Origin: an uncultured Acidobacteriota bacterium
Lineage (GTDB): Bacteria; Acidobacteriota; UBA6911; RPQK01; JAJDTT01
Assembly (NCBI GenBank): GCA_951812665.1
Contig: CATOST010000005.1
Coordinates: 1 to 64,000 of the forward strand
Direction: 5' to 3'
Length of the DNA stretch: 64,000 nucleotides
Shown: positions 57,912-64,000 of the stretch, piece after piece
How the letters are laid out: each line of letters opens with the position of its first letter
Position numbering within the stretch: the stretch's first letter is position 1
Notes under the pieces: model-generated
Seen by the model: the letters and a program-made list of their open reading frames with translations, nothing else
What the model was told of the DNA's origin: nothing
Database searches by the model: none
Translations under genes and position numbers: made by a program

Positions 57912-57918
57912 GCGTTTC
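57898..57918. promoter_or_regulatory. Inverted/tandem repeat over the upstream radC start
   Basis: GAAACGCG/CGCGTTTC arms (8 bp) with loop tttca, also readable as two tandem copies of ACGCGTTTC (57901-57918). It covers GTG 57911 and could be an operator or mRNA hairpin limiting translation. Confidence 0.35.
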
Positions 57919-58094
57919 GTCTTCTATCGCTTGCGTTTGCTTGTGAGGGAAGGGGCATGGTGATATGATGATTACAATCTGAATGACCTGCTCATTCCAA
58001 ATGGTCTGACCCGCACATCCAGGGTTGTTTTGGCGTGGTGTGTCCTCAGAGACTAGCCGGCGTCCGGCGGAGTTTCACTATTCAAGGAGTCCGA

Positions 58095-58406
58095 ATGAAC
58101 AAGATTTTCGTTGGCAATCTGAGCTTCAGCGTCAGTGAGAGCGCTCTGGAAATGTTTATCCGTGAGTTCGAGGTAGAAGTCGAAGAGATTCGGATCATTC
58201 GAGATCGGTATACCGGACGATCCCGAGGCTTTGGGTTCGTTGAGTTGCGCGAGGGCCAGGATCTGGATGATGTCATCTCCAAATTGCACGGAAGGAACCT
58301 GGAAGGACGCGACCTGCGGGTCGATCGGGCCAACGAGCGCAGCCGAAGGGACTCGTTCGGGGGCCGTAAGGACTCCTATGGGGACCGGCCACGACGCCGG
58401 TACTAG
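58095..58406 (+). CDS. RRM-domain RNA-binding protein
   Basis: 103 residues from ATG 58095 ('ttcaaggagtccga' precedes). 'MNKIFVGNLSFSVSESALEM' contains RNP2 (IFVGNL), and 'RYTGRSRGFGFVELREGQDL' contains RNP1 (RGFGFVEL). The C-terminal tail after residue ~80 is Arg/Ser/Asp/Gly-rich ('NERSRRDSFGGRKDSYGDRP'), as in bacterial Rbp proteins. Binds single-stranded RNA, perhaps cold- or stress-linked. A ~180-bp leader with no gene precedes it and may carry its regulation. Confidence 0.95.
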   Translation: MNKIFVGNLSFSVSESALEMFIREFEVEVEEIRIIRDRYTGRSRGFGFVELREGQDLDDVISKLHGRNLEGRDLRVDRANERSRRDSFGGRKDSYGDRPRRRY

Positions 58407-58415
58407 TGAGATTCT

Positions 58416-58432
58416 GCGGTGAGCCTCACCGC
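58416..58432. terminator. Hairpin between convergent RRM and methyltransferase genes
   Basis: GCGGTGA/TCACCGC 7-bp stem with a 3-base loop, 10 bp after the RRM stop. A T-run (58452-58458) occurs 20 bp further, so a weak terminator is possible. Confidence 0.4.
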
Positions 58433-58447
58433 GACGCTCGTCCCCCC

Positions 58448-59077
58448 TCACCTTTTTTTCACGCTCACCGATACTCCGTCCCGAAGCGGAATCACGGTCG
58501 AGAAATACTCATCCTTCTCGAAGATCAGCCGCGTGTATTCCTGAATCCCCCGCACGTTTTCATCAGCACCAGATTCCAGAATCCGTCCTTGAATCAAGAG
58601 ATTGTCGGAGATCAGTAATCCGCCCGGCCTCAACAGATTTGAGACTCGAGTGAACACCAGGGGATACCGCGCCTTGTCCACGTCATTGAAGATGATGTCG
58701 AACGGTCCAGAGGCCTGTCCTAAGGTCCGGAGAGCATCCCCCTCTCGAAACCGGGTGCGGCAGGCGATCCCTCCCCGCTTGAAGTAACTCTCGGCGTCCC
58801 GAAGGTTCCGGGACGAGAAATCGGTCAGGGTGAGCTCGCCGCCAGGGCCCACGGCGGAGCCGAACCAGTAGCCGGAGTAACCGAATCCCGAACCCAACTC
58901 CAGAATGCGTTTCGCTCCACTGATCCGGGCGAGCTGAAACAGCAAACGGCCCACCAGAGGGCCGACGATGGGGAAGGATTCGGCCGCGGCCCGAGCCTCC
59001 ATTTCCGACAAGATCGAGTCTCGCTGGGGACAAGCCTGGAGCAAATACGCGTCAATGTCCGCCAAAAGCATGTTCAT
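58448..59077 (-). CDS. O-methyltransferase (CCoAOMT/class I SAM family)
   Basis: 209 residues. 'ILSEMEARAAAESFPIVGPL', 'GAKRILELGSGFGYSGYWFG' (SAM motif I), 'LTLTDFSSRNLRDAESYFKR', 'GPFDIIFNDVDKARYPLVFT' (metal/catalytic Asp) and 'LRPGGLLISDNLLIQGRILE' (DN) are the small-molecule O-methyltransferase pattern. 'FNDVDKARY' replaces the more usual 'FIDADK'. It methylates a catechol-like hydroxyl in related enzymes; substrate unknown. Convergent with the RRM gene. Confidence 0.9.
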   Translation of the reverse strand: MNMLLADIDAYLLQACPQRDSILSEMEARAAAESFPIVGPLVGRLLFQLARISGAKRILELGSGFGYSGYWFGSAVGPGGELTLTDFSSRNLRDAESYFKRGGIACRTRFREGDALRTLGQASGPFDIIFNDVDKARYPLVFTRVSNLLRPGGLLISDNLLIQGRILESGADENVRGIQEYTRLIFEKDEYFSTVIPLRDGVSVSVKKR

Positions 59078-59185
59078 CGGGATATGTTGGCATCTGGTTG
59101 CGGCGTGGACAACCGTGGGATTTGAGGCGCTTACAGCTCGTTGACGGTGCCGCGAAGTCGTCGGGGAAACAAAAAAAAGTGCGGG

Positions 59186-60949
59186 CTATGGCGGCGAGTT
59201 GGTGGACGGTCCCGGGAGGTCCATGGCTGAGGCCACCGGCGAAAAGATGGGATCATCCTCTCGCCACGGGCGCCGACAGGGTTGCCGGCGCTGGTAAAGC
59301 GAGAGATTCTCATTCAGGAGTCGCGCCAAGTCGAAGCGTTGGTTCCGTTGCAGATCGGAAATCATAGCGCGTTGCATTTGGGCTGCCCGTTCAAACTGGC
59401 CCGTTTCGGCGAACGCCATAGCCAGAGTTTCGACATATTCCAGCTCCAGGTCGCCTTGGCCTTCAAATAAGCCTTTAAGGAGCTGCAAAGCCCTCATTCC
59501 GTTTCGGATCTTGGGGTCGGGCGAAGCGGCCAGCAACCGGGCCACAGCGTGCGTCATGTCGGCGTGACCTGGAAATACCTGCAGCCCCTTCTCCAAAAGG
59601 GCCAGCGCCTCCTCATGCCGGCTCAATTGGACCAGGGCCATCGCCCGCATGAAACGTGCCAGGACGCTCATTTGTTGGATCTGCCCGCCCGCAGGGCTGC
59701 CGTCCGGGGTGCGGCTTCCGAAACCGGAATCGAGTTCCATTACGGCCGTGTAGTGGGGAATGGCGTCATCGTAACGCCGCAGACGCATGAGCAGATTGGC
59801 CAACTGAAAGTGCGCCTCCATGAACCCGGGGTTGGCGCCAATGGCCCGCTGGTAGTGTTTGGCCGCTTCCTCTTCGGACTGCAACCCCATCAACGTGGTT
59901 CCCAGGTAGTAATGCAGCATGGGATTGCCGGGCGAGGCGCGCAATGCTTGAGCGTATTCCCGGACCGCCCCTTTCAGGTCCCCCATTCGGGCCAATGCCG
60001 AACCCAGATCGGTGAGCGGAACCGGGTTCTTGGGATCCAGAGCCACCGAGGTGCGATATTCCTTGACGGCCTCGTCAAAACGTCCTTTTCCGAAAGCCCG
60101 CATTCCGCGGACCCAGTGGTGGCGCCAACCAGTGGTCAGATCGTCCAGGGCCTCCATCAGGGGATCGGGATAACCTGCGGTGGCGTGGCCACGCCGGAGC
60201 CGCTCCAGCATGGCGACCTGCTGGAAGTGAGTCTGGGCCTGATCGAGTTCTCCCTCCTTTCGATAGCTCATGGCCAGTAGGTAGTGGATGTTATTGACAT
60301 CCGGCTGCAGCGCGAGAGCGGCCTCGAAGTAACGGATCGCTTCCTTGGTCTGGCGCCTTGAGGAAGCGATTTTCCCCATCCCCACCAGGGCCGGAGCACA
60401 GTCTTCGTCCTCTTCCAGGGCCCGCTCGAACAATGGCCGGGCACGGTCATGCCGGTTCAGGCTGAGGTGGCCTTCGGCCGCGCCCAGAATGGCCGGTATG
60501 TTGTTGGATTGGTCTTCCAAAGCTCGCTGGTAAGCGGCGATGGACTTCTCGAGATCACCCTGATTCTTGTAGATGTGCCCCAGATAGTAGGACCAGCGAA
60601 AGTCTGCCGGTGCCAGTGATTGTGCGTTGAGATAACAGATCTGGGCCGCGCCCAGAAAATCCTGGACGTGGTAGAGCTTACCCATCCGGCCGTAGGCTTG
60701 AGAGAGTTCCTCCCTGCCGACCTCTCCGGCGTTCGCCATTGATTCCAGCTCTGCCCGGGTGTCTCTGATTCGTTGCTGGGCGGCGGACTCCAGCCGGCTC
60801 AGATCCGGGTGGGGAATCGGCCGGAGTGGATCATTGGAGTGGGGAACGGGCGCGGATTCTCCAGTGACCGCGGTGGGAAGGACGCCGATCCCGAAAAGAA
60901 ACAGGGCGCCGACGCGAAACAGCTTGAGGAGCGTCGTCGAATCACTCAT
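59186..60949 (-). CDS. TPR-repeat protein with signal peptide
   Basis: 587 residues from ATG 60949, which overlaps the VCBS-protein stop by 8 bp; a longer frame to 61027 intrudes into that gene. Signal region 'LFRVGALFLFGIGVLPTAVT'. About ten TPR units, e.g. 'FRWSYYLGHIYKNQGDLEKS', 'CAPALVGMGKIASSRRQTKE', 'NPMLHYYLGTTLMGLQSEEE' and 'FMEAHFQLANLLMRLRRYDD'. Translationally coupled to the FG-GAP/UnbV gene, a pair repeatedly seen in Acidobacteriota and Planctomycetota. Likely a periplasmic scaffold. Confidence 0.85.
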   Translation of the reverse strand: MSDSTTLLKLFRVGALFLFGIGVLPTAVTGESAPVPHSNDPLRPIPHPDLSRLESAAQQRIRDTRAELESMANAGEVGREELSQAYGRMGKLYHVQDFLGAAQICYLNAQSLAPADFRWSYYLGHIYKNQGDLEKSIAAYQRALEDQSNNIPAILGAAEGHLSLNRHDRARPLFERALEEDEDCAPALVGMGKIASSRRQTKEAIRYFEAALALQPDVNNIHYLLAMSYRKEGELDQAQTHFQQVAMLERLRRGHATAGYPDPLMEALDDLTTGWRHHWVRGMRAFGKGRFDEAVKEYRTSVALDPKNPVPLTDLGSALARMGDLKGAVREYAQALRASPGNPMLHYYLGTTLMGLQSEEEAAKHYQRAIGANPGFMEAHFQLANLLMRLRRYDDAIPHYTAVMELDSGFGSRTPDGSPAGGQIQQMSVLARFMRAMALVQLSRHEEALALLEKGLQVFPGHADMTHAVARLLAASPDPKIRNGMRALQLLKGLFEGQGDLELEYVETLAMAFAETGQFERAAQMQRAMISDLQRNQRFDLARLLNENLSLYQRRQPCRRPWREDDPIFSPVASAMDLPGPSTNSPP

Positions 60950-62699
60950 TCCCGCTGACCATCCGGCCGCTGCCCGACCGTAGTGTCGTATAGCGGTCCA
61001 CGGGGAGATCGATCCACTCTTCCACACCGCTCCCGGGCCAGGAGACGCGGACGGCTGTGACCCGGTTTCGGTTTCCCAGCCCGACCAAAACCCGGGGATC
61101 GTTGGCGGAACCGTAGCTGCCGTCGGTCCTCACCCGCCGTAGCAGGGTGAGACCGTCAGGGAAGACCACTAACACTCGGGCTCCCAACATGTCTCGTGGG
61201 ATGTCTCCTCCCAGCAGTCTCAAACCCAACCAATGACGGCGCGTCCCCACGTTGTTGATGAGCAGCCGGGCCGGGCCGTTGTTGTTGACGATCAGCACGT
61301 CCACGTCTCCATCGTTGTCGATGTCCCCAAAGGCGCCGCCGCGGCTCACCTCGGAGAGCTTGAACACGGCTCCACCCTGTTGGGTGACTTCCTCGAAACG
61401 TCCGTGTCCCAGGTTGTGGAAAAGCTGGTTGGGCTGATGCAATGGATAGGGATCTCGCAGTTTTTCCAGGGCCTCGATGGTCGCTACTTCCCCGTGCAAG
61501 GCCAGAATGTCCAGCCAGCCGTCGTTGTCGTAGTCCAGGAAGGCGGTCCCGAATCCGGTGTACGGCATGCTCGCGACTCCCAATTCGCTCTCGAAAGTCT
61601 GGTCTTCAAACCATCCCTGCCCGTTGTTGAGGTAGAGCGTATTGGTTTCCCGGATCAGGTGGGTCATGAAGAGATCTTCGTCGCCGTCGTTGTCCAGGTC
61701 TCCGGCGTCGACTCCCATGCTGGCCTCGGTTTTCCCGTCCCGGTTCAGGGCGCAGCCGGCTACCAACGCTTCTTCCCGGTAACTGCCGTTTTTCTGGTTG
61801 ATCCACAAGTGATTGGGACGTTGGTCGTTGGCGACATAGAAATCGATCCAGCCATCTCCATTGAAGTCGGCGCTCACGACGCCCAGCGCGCCCCCGTGCC
61901 TGGTGGCGATGCCGGTTTGGGAGGAGACTTCCTGAAATCTTCCGTCACCAAGGTTGCGATAAAAGCGGTTGGACTGGGCCGGGTAACTCCGGGGCCCACA
62001 GTAGTCGATGGCTCCCGTGCTGGAGTAGCACTTCTTGGGATTGGACAATCGGTAGTCCACGTAGTTGCCCACGAACAGGTCCAGCCAACCGTCTCTATCG
62101 TAATCCAGAAAGGAAGCACTCACGCTCCACGCCGTATCGGCGCCGTCACCCACGGGGATCTCGGTGAAAGTGCCGTTGCCGTTGTTGCGAAACATTCGGT
62201 TCTTGCCGAAATTGGTGACGTAGAGGTCGATCCAGCCATCGTTGTCGATGTCTCCCGCCGCCGCCCCCATCCCGTAGCCGAGCGAGACGATTCCGCTCTG
62301 CGCGGTCACGTCGGTAAAGCGCAGGTTGGGTGTCCCGTCCGGGTTCAGGTTCAAATCGTTTCGAAAGAGCCGGTCTCGGAGTGGAGGTTTTTGCGGCGGC
62401 GGAAAAAGGGCGTCATTCAGTGTCTTGTCCGGTCCCAGCATCTGGCCTTGCACCAGGTAGATGTCCAGATCGCCGTCGTTGTCGTAGTCGAGGAGGGCGC
62501 CCCCGGGGCCCATCATTTCGCAAAAGTAATACTCTCCGGACATTCCGTTGAAGTGGCGGAAGTCGATTCCGACAGCCTGGGCGACCTCCTGGAACAGATC
62601 GGTGCCGGCGTCGCCAGTCTTGGATGAGTAAACCGGCGAGGTGCAGAACCCCAAGGTCGTGAGACCGATCAGCAGGATCAGCCGATTGAGTTGTGGCAT
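60942..62699 (-). CDS. FG-GAP/VCBS repeat protein with UnbV/ASPIC C-terminal domain
   Basis: 585 residues from ATG 62699; the frame is open upstream to 63050 but overlaps the GWxTD gene. Signal peptide 'LNRLILLIGLTTLGFCTSPV'. Seven calcium-site repeats: 'DYDNDGDLDIYLVQG', 'DIDNDGWIDLYVTNFG', 'DYDRDGWLDLFVGNY', 'DFNGDGWIDFYVAND', 'DLDNDGDEDLFMTHL', 'DYDNDGWLDILALHG' and 'DIDNDGDVDVLIVNNNG', an integrin-like seven-bladed propeller. The C-terminus 'GLRLLGGDIPRDMLGARVLV' to 'VTAVRVSWPGSGVEEWIDLP' is UnbV/ASPIC. Secreted or surface, probably binding a polymer. Start overlap couples the TPR gene. Confidence 0.92.
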   Translation of the reverse strand: MPQLNRLILLIGLTTLGFCTSPVYSSKTGDAGTDLFQEVAQAVGIDFRHFNGMSGEYYFCEMMGPGGALLDYDNDGDLDIYLVQGQMLGPDKTLNDALFPPPQKPPLRDRLFRNDLNLNPDGTPNLRFTDVTAQSGIVSLGYGMGAAAGDIDNDGWIDLYVTNFGKNRMFRNNGNGTFTEIPVGDGADTAWSVSASFLDYDRDGWLDLFVGNYVDYRLSNPKKCYSSTGAIDYCGPRSYPAQSNRFYRNLGDGRFQEVSSQTGIATRHGGALGVVSADFNGDGWIDFYVANDQRPNHLWINQKNGSYREEALVAGCALNRDGKTEASMGVDAGDLDNDGDEDLFMTHLIRETNTLYLNNGQGWFEDQTFESELGVASMPYTGFGTAFLDYDNDGWLDILALHGEVATIEALEKLRDPYPLHQPNQLFHNLGHGRFEEVTQQGGAVFKLSEVSRGGAFGDIDNDGDVDVLIVNNNGPARLLINNVGTRRHWLGLRLLGGDIPRDMLGARVLVVFPDGLTLLRRVRTDGSYGSANDPRVLVGLGNRNRVTAVRVSWPGSGVEEWIDLPVDRYTTLRSGSGRMVSGNE

Positions 62700-62794
62700 T
62701 GAACCGGGAAAGGATTCGTTGAGAGTCGTGATCTTAGCAGTCCGCGCACGATGCAGTGACAGTCGAACGCCGTGACGACCTTTGCCACGGACTC

Positions 62795-64000
62795 CTAGCC
62801 ACCCTTGACTTGGAAGCTGTCTCCGACCTGAGTCTTGGCATCGTTGAGCCGGTCCCAGGCTTCGACTTCCATCCGGTAGGATCCGGGTTCCAGACCCCTC
62901 AGATGAAACCCCTTGACCAGGACCAGTCTCTCCGGCGAGAAAAACTGAACCGACTCCCCGTTGTTGTCGGTGGTTTCGTGAATGAGGTCGTCGCCGCGCC
63001 TGATTCGGTAACGCACCTTCAACTCGGGAGCATTGGAGGATTGGTCCCAACCGAAATTGTACAAGTGCAGGTATACCGCCAGCAGAGACTTCGCGGAAAA
63101 GCTCTTGTCCATGCTGGGCCGAATCTTGACGTCTCCCAAAACGAACATCTGGTTGTCTTCAGGGACCACGTCCAGCTTGCGGATGAAATCGGAAAGAATG
63201 AGCGAACTGTTGCTTAGTTTCTCTCGTTCCTTCAAGCCCGACGGCGGAATAATGGCTTGTTTGACGGCGCCGATGTTGCTGCCTTCGATGTCCTTCACGA
63301 CCAGATCGAGTTTATAGCGGGTCTTGTTGTCCAGAATCAGGACTTTCTGGTACATCGATCGTCCCAGCAAACTCCTCTCCAGCTCCTCCGGTGGGTAGGA
63401 GATCACCAGTTCATCGTCGAATTCCTGGATCAGCTGATTGTCCAGGCTGGTCACGGCGCCATAGAGGCCGATTCGAGCCGAATGCAGATTCCCTTTGTGC
63501 TTGAAGGTCATGTCCCTGTTCTGGAGCTGCAGGGTCACGGGAACCAGAATCTTCCTCCGGTTGAGCTTGAAGTAGTCGCTACGAACCTGGAAAGCGAGGT
63601 TGGAATAGCCGATGTTGATTTTCACCAACTCCTTCAGATCGTTGTACTTGATCTTTTTCGGGGTCTGTACCTTGGAAAAGATCTCGTACCGGTAGAAGGG
63701 GTTGTTTCGGAAACTGCCGGTGTTGTAGGCGGGGTTGTGCCGTCCCGGAGCAAAATAAGGGCGGTCCTCTTTTCTGGTGAGACCCACTTGCTCGGACCAG
63801 GTCAGGCCCTGTCCCGGCATGTGCAGAAGAGCATCCTTTTCTTCCGGATTGAGAGCCAGGTGGTAGTCTCCCGTGAAGGAGCTGTCCACGAATTCCAACT
63901 CGATGTCGTCACCGATGCCCTCCAGGTGCCGGTAGCGCCACCGTTCGAATGCGTAGACGGTCGTTTCTCCACCACCCTGTTCGAATTCACGGTCGTAGAA
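62795..64000 (-). CDS. GWxTD-domain protein, N-terminus beyond the window
   Basis: The frame is open from the window edge (64000) to the stop at 62795, 401 codons; ATG 63898 is internal. The first residues 'FYDREFEQGGGETTVYAFER' and 'WRYRHLEGIGDDIELEFVDS' are the middle of the GWxTD domain (PF20094-type), a hallmark of Acidobacteriota. It continues 'DYHLALNPEEKDALLHMPGQ' and has a beta-rich C-terminus ('GFHLRGLEPGSYRMEVEAWD', 'RLNDAKTQVGDSFQVKGG'). Secreted or outer-membrane associated. Its own motif is in the missing part. Ends 95 bp before the VCBS start. Confidence 0.9.
   Translation of the reverse strand, partial: FYDREFEQGGGETTVYAFERWRYRHLEGIGDDIELEFVDSSFTGDYHLALNPEEKDALLHMPGQGLTWSEQVGLTRKEDRPYFAPGRHNPAYNTGSFRNNPFYRYEIFSKVQTPKKIKYNDLKELVKINIGYSNLAFQVRSDYFKLNRRKILVPVTLQLQNRDMTFKHKGNLHSARIGLYGAVTSLDNQLIQEFDDELVISYPPEELERSLLGRSMYQKVLILDNKTRYKLDLVVKDIEGSNIGAVKQAIIPPSGLKEREKLSNSSLILSDFIRKLDVVPEDNQMFVLGDVKIRPSMDKSFSAKSLLAVYLHLYNFGWDQSSNAPELKVRYRIRRGDDLIHETTDNNGESVQFFSPERLVLVKGFHLRGLEPGSYRMEVEAWDRLNDAKTQVGDSFQVKGG

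Noticed and set aside
61233..62627. 464-codon plus-strand frame with repeats
   Set aside because: The Val-rich repeats are the antisense image of the calcium-binding DxDxDG repeats in the VCBS protein.

Overview
The window reads as a chromosomal segment of a high-GC bacterium, most likely an Acidobacteriota member or a close relative. The basis is gene content: an Oar-like TonB receptor with an N-terminal carboxypeptidase-regulatory domain, a GWxTD-domain protein, an FG-GAP/VCBS + UnbV protein beside a TPR protein, DUF1501, PSD1 (DUF1549/DUF1553) and cytochrome-WD40 proteins, and a CehA/McbA metallohydrolase. No rRNA, tRNA or CRISPR array was seen, so the placement is inference.

Layout. 1-4.2 kb is a decayed accessory patch: a window-truncated DUF4338 (DruA-like)-transposase fusion, a sodium:solute symporter scrap, a frameshifted exported protein, a HigBA-like toxin-antitoxin pair broken by single-base insertions, an intact HigA-type antitoxin head to head with a ribbon-helix-helix antitoxin, and a broken RelE toxin. 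4.2-12.5 kb, all on the minus strand, holds eboA-eboB-phosphodiesterase (a partial ebo cluster), then a TonB receptor and an exported five-bladed-propeller glycosidase-like protein. 12.9-16.6 kb has a small membrane protein, an acetylxylan-esterase-like hydrolase and an unusual Nramp-family transporter.

16.8-24.45 kb is an accessory, probably defence-related, island: a PD-(D/E)XK nuclease, a DUF4268 gene cut in two by an IS3-family element (4-bp target duplication; the frame closes when the IS is removed), a remnant of an Eco57I-like DNA methylase, a DUF5131 (Gp37/Gp68) + TcmP pair and an XRE regulator. It is bracketed by two imperfect direct copies of the Nramp-3'-end/methyltransferase-3'-end junction (about 300 bp), each next to a 'gggacagtc' repeat.

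24.5-41.4 kb returns to core-like genes: an exported methyltransferase; a plus-strand operon of DUF1501, PSD1, cytochrome-WD40, PPC-domain protein and a class III aminotransferase; then a cyclophilin lipoprotein, an SDR, an FAH-family hydrolase, an M32 carboxypeptidase, GlcD and NamZ. 41.6-44.9 kb is a minus-strand mtnP-pfkB-TPR operon. 45.0-48.8 kb carries two insertion sequences (IS5/IS1182-type with 20-bp perfect terminal repeats, and IS1380-type) and an HNH fragment. 48.9-64 kb has a coupled MetE-like-meaB-epimerase-MBL operon, a two-gene CehA/McbA module, a LolA-like protein, a sugar kinase, RadC, an RRM protein, an O-methyltransferase, a TPR + VCBS/UnbV pair and a partial GWxTD protein.

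The most notable items are the IS-interrupted nuclease/DUF4268 operon, the duplicated junction around the island, the partial ebo cluster, the DruA-transposase fusion and the local cluster of one-base frameshifts.
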